Shown one piece after another: positions 16,277 through 43,404 of a DNA stretch of 64,000 nt. Position 1 is the first letter of the stretch. Each line of letters opens with the position of its first letter. The stretch comes from Chaenocephalus aceratus (Eukaryota; Chordata; Actinopteri; Perciformes; Channichthyidae), in contig CM043787.1 in the NCBI GenBank assembly GCA_023974075.1, positions 39,280,370-39,344,369 on the forward strand, written 5' to 3'. The notes beneath the pieces are model-generated. The model saw only the letters and a program-made list of their open reading frames with translations, searched no databases and had not been told where the DNA came from. Position numbers and translations under genes: made by a program.

Positions 16277-16881
16277 ATGGTGACCAAGAGGATGCGCTCG
16301 GAGTACATGAAGAAATTCAAAGACCCCAAATGGGAGAGCTACAGCAGGTGTTATGAGGAGATGCTGCAGTACAGGCTGACCCAGGCTGCTGGAGCAAACT
16401 CACAAGCCCTGGTTCTGGAGCGGAGGCCCCGACAGTGAACCAGACTCCGGGGCAAGAAGTCCTGCTCCTCCCGGGAAGAACCAGGTCGGAGACGCTCCGG
16501 AGGTGGCGGAGCTGGAGGAGTGTGACGGGGCGAGGGTGGACAGACAGCCCGGGCAGCAGAGCAGAGTCCCGGGGACTGTGCCCAGGCTGCCTCTTCAAGA
16601 GGAGGATGAGTCTGCAGCACAACAAGGTAAACATCTGCTAAATGATCAGGGTATGGTCAGACTCAGATATTCAAATTCATATTAATAACATATTTTTTAG
16701 CAATGTAACATTAGTGTAGGTGTCTCGCAAAAAAGCAGTAAACATCAGACGCACTTCCTGCCCTGAGAGGTGTAACTCACTCTGATAACCTTTTTTCTAT
16801 ATTCCTATAACTTAAAATGTGCCATATTTTAAAGAAAAAAACATATTATCAGGTAATTCTTGAGAGTTTGCCTATATAGTT

Positions 16882-16926
<45 letters not shown>

Positions 16927-17871
16927 TGAATTCATTAAAATGTTTTACATTTGTTTTGTACATTACATTGTAGTTATGTAATTAGATGAAACCAAAACAT
17001 GCATATGTTTTAATGACTGTACAATAAAATGGATTGTGCATGTTACACAACTGTACTGGTGTTATTCTCTCCTCTCAGACTCACAGCCTGAAGGTGTCAG
17101 AGAGACAGGAGCACCAGAGGAGGAGAGAGAGCAGCAGACTCACAGGGAACAAAACGGAGGTAACTCAAAACAGAAAACCACTATCCATAGTCAGTGTGCA
17201 TTCCTCAGTGCCTTGCACAAGTCCTGAGATGGATTCATAAGTGTTCACAGCAACGTTATCTCTGCATTGCATATTTTCTTGCTGATGATGTTCCCCCAGG
17301 AATTGAATGTATGAACATCTGAATTCAGTATTATCAGGGATCTTTCCGTTGCTTTATCTTGTTTTTTTATTTTCTGTTTGAAACAGGGGTCACTGGAGGA
17401 GCTCGACAACAGCAGAGTAAACCCATCAAATCCTCAAAGCAACCATGGCGCTCCCATCGGGTCAGACCAGCACCAACCAAGCTGCCCAATGACGACAGTA
17501 AGGAGAGCAGACATCCCTTCGCTCTGTACGCTTCAGGGGAGAAGGATGCAGACATGGCGAACAGAAAAACACACAATGTTGGCCCTGCAGCTTCGACTAC
17601 TGAGGTAATGTTTCTGACTGTCCTTCTGGGGTTTTACAAGTAAACAAGTAATATTGCAGGAACTGACAATTATGATGTTTTTATGTAGATCCATGAGTCG
17701 GCTCTGCGGGCCAAGACCAGGCGGAAGGTGGAGCGTCAGGTCCAGGCTCAGGGGACCGAGCGCTGGAGAGCCAAGTCTGCTAATGTGGACAAGACCGTGA
17801 AGTCGGTTCAACCGGAATTCAACCCCTGGCTCACAGAGTACATGCGCTGCTTCTCTGCTCGCTCCCGATAA
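16277..17871 (+). CDS. ccsap: Centriole, cilia and spindle-associated protein, with apparent frameshift
   Basis: Exons: 16255-16626 (ATG at 16277), 17079-17159, 17387-17604, 17689-17871. The N-terminus ([20 protein letters not shown], then YRLT) and C-terminus ([20 protein letters not shown], ending [14 protein letters not shown]) match the ends of vertebrate CCSAP. That protein binds microtubules at centrioles, spindle and cilia and is enriched in neurons. The middle is low-complexity and poorly conserved. In exon 2 the frame breaks at CCC, 16380-16382. Upstream frame reads to a stop at 16438. The following frame ([11 protein letters not shown]) is the one continued by later exons. Summed exons are 832 nt, one more than 277 codons. 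Either the assembly has an extra C or the gene is damaged. Synteny beside rab4a supports identity. Confidence 0.88.
16883..16923. repeat. TA microsatellite
   Basis: About 20 TA units in the second ccsap intron. Confidence 0.95.
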
Positions 17872-19610
17872 GACACACACACACATATTCTCAGCAGAAA
17901 TACTGACGTCAGGGTGGTTCTAGACAGACATACATAAATCAAGCCATTATTGCCTACCACCCCTGAAGTATAAACGCCCATGGATGTAGAGTAGAGCGCA
18001 TCACATTCTGGACGTAACTTCACTGTGTGGCTTATCACCCCAGATGTGTACAATCAAGTTTTTTGTATAATAGTCCGTTTTAATCTATACGATAAGAACC
18101 ATTCAAAGGGTATGAGAGACTTTTAATATTAGTTTGAGTCATGGTATTTACCATGTACAGATGTTTTGATTAGAAAGTCTTACATGCATTTGACATACTT
18201 TGGTGCACTCCGTTTAAACACAGGCTATATCAAATGTGATTGTTATACCGGGATATCAAACTACAGTGTTCTCACACCGGAGTAATGCAGGCGTGTGACA
18301 GCATGTATGCTAAGATTCAGCCACGTTTTTCTGAGACCTCAAACATAAAGACAAAACCAAACACAAAGTCACACTGTTTGTATTTCAAAAGTTTACTAAG
18401 CACAGCAAGATGGCTTAATAACTGGAAGTGTTCTCAAATGTATGCAGATTTGGATGTGGATAGGCATTTTGTATTTGTATTCACTCACACAAATATGTCC
18501 ATTCAGTTTTAGGAGATAGATCCCCTAGCGGTGTGAAATTGTTCTTGTAGATTTAATATTTGTTGTTACACTTCATGGATTGATCCTCCCTGACTTGGTT
18601 TAGATAAAGAGTAAATCACACTGTACTCAAAGTTTTGTGATGTGGCACATTTTCTCACGAGCTTTTTAAATATCACAATGTTGTTGACGAACAATAGGTT
18701 GACAACAACATGTGCAGTTTTTTGCTGTTGAATTGATGTGAGTGTACAGTAGTGAATCGGACATGGTGCTGTTGCAGCAAGAAGAAAATAGATGTGACAC
18801 TTAAAGCCATTGGAGGACTGATCAGTGTGTTTCTATGTGGTGCAATGTAATAAAAAACACACACAGCTAATGTAGGTCATTTGAAAACATAACAATCGAT
18901 TTTTGAGACCAAATGTATTTTATCATTATTGTAACAGATTATTCTTTAAGACCAAAAGTAGAATATGTAAATATGTTTGTATGTTTGTTAACAAGAGCAA
19001 AACGTTATTTTTACTTGTACAAAAGTCATTTTGTGTAATTGATCTGATCCATTCAACAAAAATCTGTGCCATACAATCTTGAGAAGAGTATTTTCTCCTT
19101 TGAACAAATATAGTTTCAAATGTGGACATTTTGCTGCAAAAAGGGGTTTGTGCTTCAAATTCGAACCATTTACACATTTATCTTAATGTTTTGTTGTTGA
19201 AACTCTGAGTTCAGTATTACTTTATTTACTTTTGTAATGATGTAGTTGTTCAGTCTTTTAAGGTTTAACTGCAATGTAGTTCAGAGAAAAGATGTGAGAT
19301 GTTGTGCAATACTATGATAAACCAGTTGTTTTTTACATGTGGTGAACTTTGACTGTCACAAACAGTGGAACTGGAACAAGATAGTTAGTTACTGATTTTC
19401 TCTCCAATAGTTAGTTACGGTAACTTTATAAGAAAGATCTTCTTAATACTTAATAATTTACTGATGGCAGTATGTCAGAGTTCCAAAATACTGTAAAACG
19501 TAATGATCCCTAGATTTAAGGCTTTTAAAATACTGTGTACATGCTGTATTTGTTTTACAGGTAGACTTAATTACGTGGTGCAAAGCTTTAATAAATCACT
19601 TTTCCATACG
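17872..19610 (+). other. ccsap: ccsap 3' untranslated region (probable)
   Basis: AT-rich sequence from the ccsap stop to an AATAAA at 19590-19595. The next gene, rab4a, lies on the other strand, so the two are tail to tail. Confidence 0.55.
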
Positions 19611-22341
19611 AGTGTTCAGTGTTGTCTCGTTATCTCTACCATGTTACACTATTATTCAGAAAACATACTCCCTTTAAAGTAAGATATCAATAATGTAATG
19701 GAATATTCTCAAAAAATTGGTTCAAACCAACAAAAACTGCTTTTCAAGGACGATTCCTCATTTGTTGTATTTTTTTTTTAAAAACATATTTTTTATTATA
19801 CACAATAAATAAAAAATCCATGATATTAATAATGACACAAAAAAACAGACGTCCATAAATAAACAAAGGACCTAATGTGATACACACAAGACGGCAACGT
19901 GACGTGGAAAATCCAAAGTCACAATCAGATGAACTCTAACATGAAATATTTCTACAGTTTGAAGTGATTGATTTAAAAAATGAAATGCATAATTGTCAAG
20001 GGGTAAAAATGTAAAAAAATACAAAGAAAAAACCAACAAATGTTGTAATGCTTGAACAGACCAATGCAAAACACACCTTTTTAAATCTAGATCTTCAAAT
20101 TAAGACTTTTGTTGAGTTTAATGTGGCTGAACTTAACATTAAGAATCTTTGGAGACAAATACAAATCAAACACACATCAGGCAGTTTTATACCATTGCTA
20201 AAACTTGAAATGCATTCAGTTAGTATTTCCTAACAGCTGGCAGCAGTAAGAGAGGTATTTATTTAAACAGGCATCATTTTTAAAAGAGAGAGATCAGTCA
20301 TTATTTCAAACCTTTGGGTAAAGGAGTGTGTAACACCTCTGAGTGTGACAGAGTAAATTCAAAAGATGACGTTTAAAAATTACATACATCTGCCATAAAA
20401 GTTAAATGTATGATCAGTTTTTTTCTTTATGTGTGAGCTTGAACGATAATAAAAAACTGTTAGTACTTAACATAACTCACATGAGCTTGTCCCATTCACA
20501 AATAAACATATTCTCCAAACAGTACTGCCCAGCTATACTGCTTACTAGTTGCCAGTGTATGTAGCTGTACATGATAATAAGACAGTGGAGCATTAAACAG
20601 ATGCTAGATATGATATCTACTTTAATATACATATAATATCTCTTCATAATCAAATACTCTGATATTCTGTTGGAGAAAACATGCGTCAGTCTCTATATAC
20701 AGAAACACTGTACAGTGTACAAGATGCAGTCGGGGAAGAAGTGTGAGGAGGTATCAGAGAGACAGATGGGGTGTAAACAGTGGGTAAGGTAGGCAGGGGG
20801 ATGAAGTGTCATTCAGCAGCTGCATCGCCCGGGGCACTGTACAGGAGAGAGAGTGTGTCGGAGGAACACAGGGAGTGCAAAATGTACAGGCAGAAACAGT
20901 ACACTGTTAGTGGAGTGTTTAAAAAGTGTGAGCAGGAAGGCAATCAGAGCAGCTGGGTGGAGGGAGAGAAATTAGGTAGGGAAGGATTTTAAATATATAT
21001 ATAGAAATACACAGTGCTATATACCATGTATGTGTATAATATATAAATATACATGGTTAAAGGAATAGTTTACAATGGTTTTCTTGGCAACAGTTAGATG
21101 ATAAAATCCATAATTCATGTCCATTCATCAAATATCAATCTGAAGCAGAGCAATGTACATGGTATTTATTGTTTGTTTAACTTGAATGCACAAAGAAAGG
21201 AACTTCCCTTAAAAAGGAGCAGTGTAGGATTTAGTGCGATATTGTGGTGAGAAATGTTCACCTCTACTCCTCCCCATTTTTACTAGTATGTAAAAGAGAC
21301 TACAGAGGCCTTCAGGTGCATACTCGCAACACAATTTAAGTTGCCACTTTCAAGTAAAACACCTCCTTAGAGCCAATGTTGGGTTTGTCGGATCTGTGCC
21401 ACTGTAAAACATGGATGTATTATGAGAAATAGTAACATCTTTTGAGGCAGGGCCCTACTGATTCATATAAAAGTGGTTCAGTGGCGCATGATAAAGGTTA
21501 TACGAATTGGTATAAAAATAACTCTTCTGTATGAACACTGAACAGCAGCACGGAAATAACCCTGGATTTGGCCATCAGTGATTTTTTTTACAAGTTTTAA
21601 GACATAGGGGCTGTTTAAGTGTTTGTACTGGAAAGTTGTTTCACCTAAAAATAATATTATATTCCTTGTATGCCATTAATACCCTTAAATCCTACACACT
21701 GTCCTCAATCACGTTATATCTTGTTTGTTAAACTCTAATGCTAAAAAAAATAAACTTCCCAAAATGTAAACTTCCCCTTAAGTACTCCAGATTGAATGTC
21801 GATGGGATTGGTGTTAAGGGAGAAAACTTCAATTTAGATTTGGAGGTAAGCAGGTGTGAGGGCAGATTGAAAGATAGTCAGTAATTCAGGTCCTGATTGG
21901 AGAGTTGGGAAAAGATTGGTCCAATAGTAGAGCAGTATGTTGGATGGGGGGCGGTCTCTTGTTACCACTGAGGGGGATGTGGCTGGGAGGTGCAGCCATG
22001 ACAACAAAACAAAAGGTCAAAGGGCAGAGATGAATCACCAGCATAACAACCTGAACCCTGGGTCCCCTGTGGCTGTTCTTCTCCTGGTCTTCAAAAACCC
22101 GTCTGAAACACACTGATCACACACACAAGAGACATTATCACATAGGTGTAAGCAGAAGGCGAGGAGTGGCTGTGTGCAGCAGAAACACACAGCGCTGAGA
22201 GCAGTGAGCTGAATGTCAAGTCACCACAACCAGCTAATAAGCTCTGGATAAATATCATAAATCTGAAAGAAAATACCTAATTTCATGCACACACAGTACA
22301 GACACACTGGCCTTTTCTGAGTGTGTTACTGGGCGCGTCCA
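19611..22341 (-). other. rab4a: rab4a 3' untranslated region and tail-to-tail spacer
   Basis: No open gene is seen. Several minus-strand AATAAA signals (TTTATT on the plus strand) occur, with AT-rich sequence near 19,765-19,815, so rab4a may have a long 3' UTR. The exact end is not resolved. Confidence 0.45.
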
Positions 22342-25036
<2,695 letters not shown>

Positions 25037-25429
25037 CGCCAGTGTGGCGTGTTGACCGCAACACGAAGGAAAAGAGAGATAGTAGTTGACAGATGGATAG
25101 CTAGCTAAGTAAAGGAAAATAGTCCTGTGGATGATTTCCGCGGATTCCAGCCGATTCCCCTCCGACTTCCCGTAAGCGTTTTTTTTCTTCAAAATAAAAG
25201 CCGGGCAGAGCTTTGTGATGACTTCAGACCGCCGCAGGGTGCTGCTGTTTAACCAATAGTGTTTTGATGTTTTTGAAACAGCCTTATTTCAAAACCAGTT
25301 TTCGAAAGTATAAACATATTCTAAAATAATTATTCAATTGCCAAATAATTATATCTTTATCATATATTTCGTGTATAATTTGATTACCACCTGAGGAGAT
25401 CAGGGCTGCACAATCTGTCAGCTTTTTGA

Positions 25430-25790
25430 ACTTTTCAAAGTTCAAGGCTTTTATTGGTCATACGTGAATAGCTACAGTGTAGTTATGATGACGATGAAAA
25501 TCTTAGTTCACAGGCTCCTCCAACAGTGCAACACAATAACACAGATACACAGAACAAAATAGTGCAAGTAAATAGTAAATACAAAAGGAAACATTGTAAA
25601 AAAGTGAAATAGTGCAAGTGATTGGAATCATATATTAGATAAATAATTCCTAAGTAGCAGCCAGATTAATGTTATGATGTTGTTTCAAGTTCAGGTGTTT
25701 AATAGTCTTATTGACTGTGGGATGAAACTGTCCCGGTGTTAGTCCGGATGCTGCGGTACCGCCTGCCAGACGGCAGCAGACAGAACTTTT
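25430..25790. repeat. Interspersed repeat, LINE 3'-end-like
   Basis: It begins 'CAAAGTTCAAGGCTTTTATTGG', has repeated AGTGCAA motifs, and ends in a segment like 'GGATGCTGCGGTACCGCCTGCC'. A related layout occurs at 46,160-46,590 in tbp. The class is uncertain. Confidence 0.45.
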
Positions 25791-26033
25791 AAAACTAATT
25801 TTGTTTTACTTTTAGTAACAAATGCTTTGTGTGATTTTTATTTCATTTTTCATTGATTATTTTCCATCTGTTTTACGTGTGTTTTATGTTTAGATGCTGT
25901 TGTTTAGCTCACTTGCTCTACGTGTAATTTAACAGGTGTTCTGTTTTATGTGAAAGCACTTTGTAACTATGTTTTAATTTATGCTATATAAATAGTTAAA
26001 AGTATAGTTTAAAATGTATTATTATTTATTATT

Positions 26034-26090
26034 ATGTATTATTGTATTATTATGCTTACATTATTATTATTATTATTATTATATTTATAA
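26034..26090. repeat. ATT microsatellite
   Basis: Imperfect tandem TTA/ATT units. Confidence 0.9.
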
Positions 26091-26245
26091 TCAATAATAA
26101 TGATTTATCCCCCTACACTCCAGGCCAGAAGGCGGCGGTTATGTACCTTAGAGTTTGCCCACCGCCACAAACCCTCACAAGGAAACGAAGAAGAAGAATA
26201 AGTGGCTAATGAGCTAGCCTAGCTGCAGGCTTTATTTAGGGGAAT

Positions 26246-34724
<8,479 letters not shown>

Positions 34725-36719
34725 TCGACAGCCTCCGTAAGAATGATACCTCGACCAAATTCTTCTGAAATGTAAATCAAGTAATTGTTTCCATCTGTAA
34801 ATACACAGGCTGACACTAGAAAAAACAAATGTATTTATCTTTCCTGTGACAGCTTTAATGACATCTGTAAGGCATCAGCTTAGAAAACTCTCTTTCCATC
34901 ACCAAACCAAACCTTAAGTCGTGTGTGATTATACCTCATGTGTACGTGCTCAGAAACATCGAGATGAATTGGCTTGAGAAAGTAAACTCTGTTCGGTATA
35001 AGACCTCATACTCCATCCAGCACTGCACTAAATCCTGTGATCTGCTAACCACTAACGGTATAAGGGCATTCTTAATTCATTCAAACTGATACATCTTGTG
35101 GTTACTGTCTCAACATTTCTACAGTGAGAAATGTGTTTCAGGGGAACAAGTGGTGCTACTGAGACAATCGAGCTCAACTATGTTATTCTTTGACTTTCAA
35201 AACACATTTTTTATGTTTTTGTATTTTTTACTACCATGTATTTTACGAGGCAGGTCAATAAAGAGCAATCCTATTTAAACAAATGTTTTGAATTATGACA
35301 TGGTGCTAGTGATTCTGCTTAATCAGATGTAACAGACATTGGCTCTGCTAGACCTCATGGCTGCAGTAGGTTTTTGAGTCTTCACATTATTCATTTAGTT
35401 TTCAACCCTAACAGAAATTGTAACCACTCACTGTAATTACATTGAACTTAAACATCCATTAGCAATGATTAGCCAACTGATACTTTTGCAGTCGGCTTGA
35501 AAGATTATTTTGTATTGTTTTGTATTTAATTTACTCTTTTTTTTTTTGTATTGTCACTCAGTAGGTAGTTTGCTTAAGAAACATGTGTTGCTAATAATGT
35601 CGTAGTCACTGAATTATGAAGTGTATTTTTAATAAAAGCTACTTAAAACCGACTCATATTAATCTCCTCGCTAATTGTGTACTGTGTTAAATTGAATCTT
35701 CAAAGGAGCAACAGAATCTTTAGTGTGCTGAAAAGATTGATGTTTCTGTCTTTGCGTCATGAAAATACAGTTTTATCTGGTACTTTCAATTTATTGGACA
35801 AAGTTCTCGAGCAGTGATACAAAACGGCAGCTGGCTGCTCTGGTTGAGCCGTTAATGGTCATTGGATGTTCAAGTAAACTACTTGCAAACAATTTTTATT
35901 ATTTTTGCCACCGAGTTGTGAAGGAATGATTCCTCAAACAGGACCTGATGGGTTCCGGTTCGCTTCTCTAGAAGGCAATATTATTTGTAATAATAGATTA
36001 GTTTAAAGAATATAACAACTATTTTGATTAAAAACTAAAAGTTCCACAAGTCGGAGACCAAAGAAATTGGTTGTATACTTTATCTGTTAAATAAAAAATA
36101 CGTAACAAAATTATCAAAGGTCCTCCATATATTCTCAAGTACTCTAGTTCTTTCTAATGGTAAACTTGATAACATCCTCATTAACGATTGAGTAGGGCTT
36201 TCTATAACAATGCAAAAGGCTGCCCTAATAGTAGTGGTGGAGTAACTAAGTACATTACTCAAATTCTACTTGTACTTTACCCAGCCAAGTGTTTTCCTTT
36301 TACACCACTTTACACTTCTATTCTACTACATTTGGAAGCCAATTTAGTACTTTTTACTCCACTACATTTATTTGACAGATGTAATTACTTTATAAATTCA
36401 GATTTAGACACACACTGAATACTTTTAAGAACTTAAATAATTGTACCTAAGTACCTTTTCTTGATGCAGTACTTTAACTTGAAATGCAGTGTTTTTCTAG
36501 TGTGGTGTTAGTATTTTTACTCGAGTAAAGAATCGGACAACTTCCAACTATGACTAGAAGTGACATAACTTGTCTCACTGTGATGTCTCGTGCTCTACAT
36601 CCAAACAGCCTGAGGTGGCGCTGTCGCCCAGGTTACACGGTTACATGACAGTAGAAGAAGAGGCTGCCATATTGCAGTGATACAGCGAGTTTACCGGACT
36701 GAATCTTGAACACATCAAA
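34725..36719. other. phf10 3' UTR and spacer to psmb1
   Basis: Candidate poly(A) signals lie near 35,258 and 35,629. A hAT-like MITE occupies about 36,232-36,545. A GCCATATTG motif just before psmb1 resembles a YY1 site. No gene is seen. Confidence 0.6.
36232..36545. mobile_element. hAT-like MITE, CAGTGGTG family, copy 3
   Basis: It begins TAGTGGTGGAGTAACTAAGT and contains the same 'ACTCAAATTCTACTTGTACTT' pattern as copies at 5651 and 26,622. Ends are diverged. Confidence 0.6.
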
Positions 36720-38583
36720 ATGCTTTCTTCTCAATCATACCAAGACCCTGGGAAGATGAAAGATTATCATTATTCTGGTCCCGTAGAGCACCGGTTTTCA
36801 CCATACTCTTTCAACGGAGGGTGAGTGTGACTTTTTAAACCGCTGGCTTGCTAGCCTGCTAGCTAACGTTTACGTTTAACTGCATTATGCTAGCTAGCTA
36901 ACCAGCTTAGCAAACGATAGGAAACTAAACAAAGGTGAAGTTAATGGAAAGTATGTGAACAGAAAAAGGTCTTTGTCCAGCACATTTAGCATCCTCATTT
37001 ATTATATATGCTCAAAAAGGATAAAATAAAAGATACGTTAGTTTACCTGATACGATTTGCTAATACGACAGTTTCATTTTCGAAACTGTAGCTTAGCTTC
37101 CGTTAGCATAGTATCTGGTAGATTACATTTTCCTCTTTGGTGAAGCAGTGTATACGATTAATAAACAAGTGTGTGTGTTGTGTTTTTCTTCAGAACCGTA
37201 CTAGCTGTTGCTGGTGAAGACTTCGCCATCGTAGCCTCAGACACCAGGCTGAGTGAAGGATACTCAATCCACAGCCGCGACTCGCCAAAATGCTACAAGC
37301 TGTAAGTTTGCACTGTCACTCATTCTGCACGTATTTATCCTTTATCCTGCAAACTGTCAGTAAATGAAAGATGGGCAGTTATAGGACATAATCTCAAATT
37401 TGAAGTCTATAACTGGTCTCTTTTACCTTTTACTTTCATAGTTATGTTCAACTTAATTAAAAGACATTATCAGTTGAATTTGGAGTGCAACCACTGCTGT
37501 TTTGATACAATTCAACCTTTATTTATATAATAATAATGCATTTTATTTATATAGCGCCTTGCATTCAAACATGCATTAAAAAACACATCAAAATGAATAA
37601 CAATAAATACAATTTTCTTGGCTGAAATCTCTTTTCATTTCAACATAACTAAGTGCTTTGACTGTCACTCATTTTTCTGCTTCTCTTTCCACTTACAGGA
37701 CAGACACCACCGTTATTGGCTGCAGTGGTTTCCATGGTGACTGCCTGACCCTGACGAAAATCATTGATGCCAGACTAAAGGTGGGCTGATTTAGCAAGGT
37801 TTTTGGTTTCACTCTCTCTTTAATCTCTGTCCTAAAATTACCACATTCAGCTGACTCTGCAACGTTTTTTTTCTGACAGACCTGCAACAATGTGATGTCC
37901 ATGTATTAACTCTGTTCTAACTTGAAGTAATGTCCCTGCCCACTCTCTCAGATGTACAAACACTCAAACAACAAGACAATGACCAGCAACGCCATCGCAG
38001 CCATGTTGTCCACCATTCTGTACGGCAGGAGGTTCTTCCCCTACTACGTCTACAACATCATCGGAGGACTGGATGAGCATGGTAGGGACTTTAAAGCTGT
38101 ATATATTTAGATGAGAAAATGTATTGCTACTGTATGCATATGCACTCGATTGTGTAAGTAGTATTAACTAGTTATATTTGAAATATTTCCTGTTTTGTAA
38201 TGAAGGCAAGGGAGCAGTGTACAGTTTTGATCCAGTGGGCTCCTACCAGAGAGACACCTACAAGGCCGGAGGATCAGCGAGTGCCATGCTTCAGCCACTT
38301 TTGGACAACCAGGTAAAGAATATTGACAATGCAGTGCTCCAGCCTTAAGTTTCCATAAAGTACTGTAAATGAATGTATGTTTATTTTTTCATCACAGATT
38401 GGTTTCAAGAACATGGAGGGTGTGCAGCACGTCCCTCTGACTCAGGAAAGGGCAGTTCAGCTGGTCAAAGATGTCTTCATCTCGGCCGCAGAGAGAGATG
38501 TCTACACTGGAGATGCCCTTCGACTCTGCATCATCACTAAGGAGGGCATCAACGAGCAGACTATACCCCTGAGGAAGGACTGA
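36720..38583 (+). CDS. psmb1: 20S proteasome subunit beta type-1 (beta-6)
   Basis: Six exons: 36720-36820, 37194-37301, 37699-37780, 37952-38081, 38206-38312, 38398-38583. They total 714 nt, 237 residues. The protein begins [20 protein letters not shown] and ends [13 protein letters not shown]. The mature chain is expected to begin near [11 protein letters not shown]. This subunit is structural, not proteolytic, since it lacks the active-site threonine of beta-1, -2 and -5. The N-terminal nucleophile fold is visible ([23 protein letters not shown]). The poly(A) signal is at 38671-38676. Neighbour tbp is also linked in human 6q27, where the two are head to head. Here both are on the plus strand with psmc3 between. 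Confidence 0.97.
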
Positions 38584-40404
38584 GGAGGGATGTGTTCTCC
38601 TTTCTCTGCTTTGCCCTTCGATCTGCTCTTTCCACATTTCCCTGTTGTTTTGGCTCTTTTCAAATTTCTTAATAAAAGGAGTGTTGTTCCAGAATCTGCT
38701 TCTTTTGGTGTCTTAGGTCAGGCTTAACCTGGGAAAGCAGATTTCCATTTTTTATATCCATTAACAATCTATATCAGTTGAAAATGACACTTTTCTACTG
38801 CTTTACAGTTTTCCCCTTCAATTTCTGCTATGATACATAATTTGTATTGTTTTGGTTAAACATTCTTATTCTAGATCAACACTCTCTTCACTCGATCGCC
38901 CCTAGACACTTCCTTGGTTTCAGTTTCTCATGTTTTGGAAGGATACATACTCTGCTTTTCTTTTTACATAAATGTAAAGAATTGAAAAAGGATGTCTTGT
39001 CTTTCTTTGCGTGGTCTTCACACATGAACACTCCATCTCAGGTTAATGTTGTCCTTAAATAATAAAGTAATAGTATTACTACTCGATCCTGAAACATATT
39101 TATCACAATAGCATCTTTTATACAGAAAGACGCTCACACTGAGATGTAGAATGATAAATGTATCCATAAGGTGGACAGTTTAATTTTACAATTTTGCGAC
39201 TGATAAGACTCTTACTTTCTTTCAGTGGAACCCTCATGTCAAGCTTTTCAAGGCTCTTGATCAAATGTAGTACAGGATCTGAAGTGTTATGCAAGTTCAT
39301 AAATATCCCGCAAACCTCAGATGATTTTCGGTATTTCAACAAACATTTGTTTAAAATATAGGTTTCATTCTGAAGGGAAATTAAATATGATCAATTATGT
39401 ATAAACAACTTAAGGGGGTTAATTAAAAGAGTTGAGTACTGGTTCTGCCAGGCTTAGGACCCTGACAAAATGTCTGAGATGAAGGATGGTCTACTTTTTC
39501 TGTTAGGTCATTTATTACAATGCATCATATTTGTAGCGTTACAGTCCTGTGAGAATCACATATCTCTAAAAAGTATTTTCCATGAGCTTAGAAAGACAGT
39601 CCTGTTTTTAACTTTGTGGAGTAGAATTATAAAGTTGTTTTGGAAAGTACATTTAATTGTGTACTTGCATACAGTACCCGTTATTGGTTACATCATATCA
39701 ATAACTTTAGGTGGTGGAAATAATACTGGAAACAAAACTAGTAGTGTATTAGTATAAGGGAAAATATTCATCACCTTGTGAAGTCTAAATGGTTTTCCAA
39801 ACTAATTAAAATTCAATGTATTGTGTCACATTTTGTTGATATAAATGGTTATGTTTTCAAGATTCAAAGGTTTATTTTCATAACATACAATACAATGGTG
39901 TAGTTATGTAATGAATGAAAAACATACAGTAGGTTTATATTTCTGTATAACTGTTCAAATGTGTATACAGTGTTAAGTTGTCTTGTTTTACATTTCCCTG
40001 CAGTACACTAAAGCTGCCTCTGCTCATGAGTGACTAATAAACAAACATTTATCCAAACAACTTTGTGGTGCGTCTAATGTTGGTGGATTTTCTTGCACTA
40101 TTTTAATATGCTTAATGTTTTTTCTCAATAAAACCAAGGTTTTAAAAACCTATGTTTAACTGAACACTGGGCTCCAGCCCAATAAAAGAAGAATAACGAT
40201 TTTATTATATTATTCTGCGCCACCTGGAAGTGTGAAAATACTATCCGTCTTATCAGGGCTCAGCAAGAAGAAACACAACACTTATGGACATTTTATTTAT
40301 TTGTATTAACCCAAGTTAAATCAGCAACTGTAACAAGTGTTTACCCAACAACTGTTTTAATAATCAAAGACTCTCTCACACAAAAACAGACACAGACAGT
40401 GTCC
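38584..40404. other. Tail-to-tail spacer, psmb1 and psmc3
   Basis: It contains the psmb1 3' UTR (to about 38,695), AT-rich DNA with no gene, and the psmc3 3' UTR (minus-strand poly(A) candidates near 40,290). Short open frames at 38,847 and 39,470 are unsupported. Confidence 0.6.

Positions 40405-43404
<3,000 letters not shown>

Larger units (their letters stand above)
25037..26245. other. Divergent spacer between rab4a and phf10
   Basis: This 1.2-kb gap holds the rab4a 5' UTR and promoter, a LINE-like interspersed repeat, an ATT microsatellite and a short fish repeat ending in GAAGAAGAAGAA-type sequence (26,100-26,200). The phf10 start follows. No gene is seen. Confidence 0.6.
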
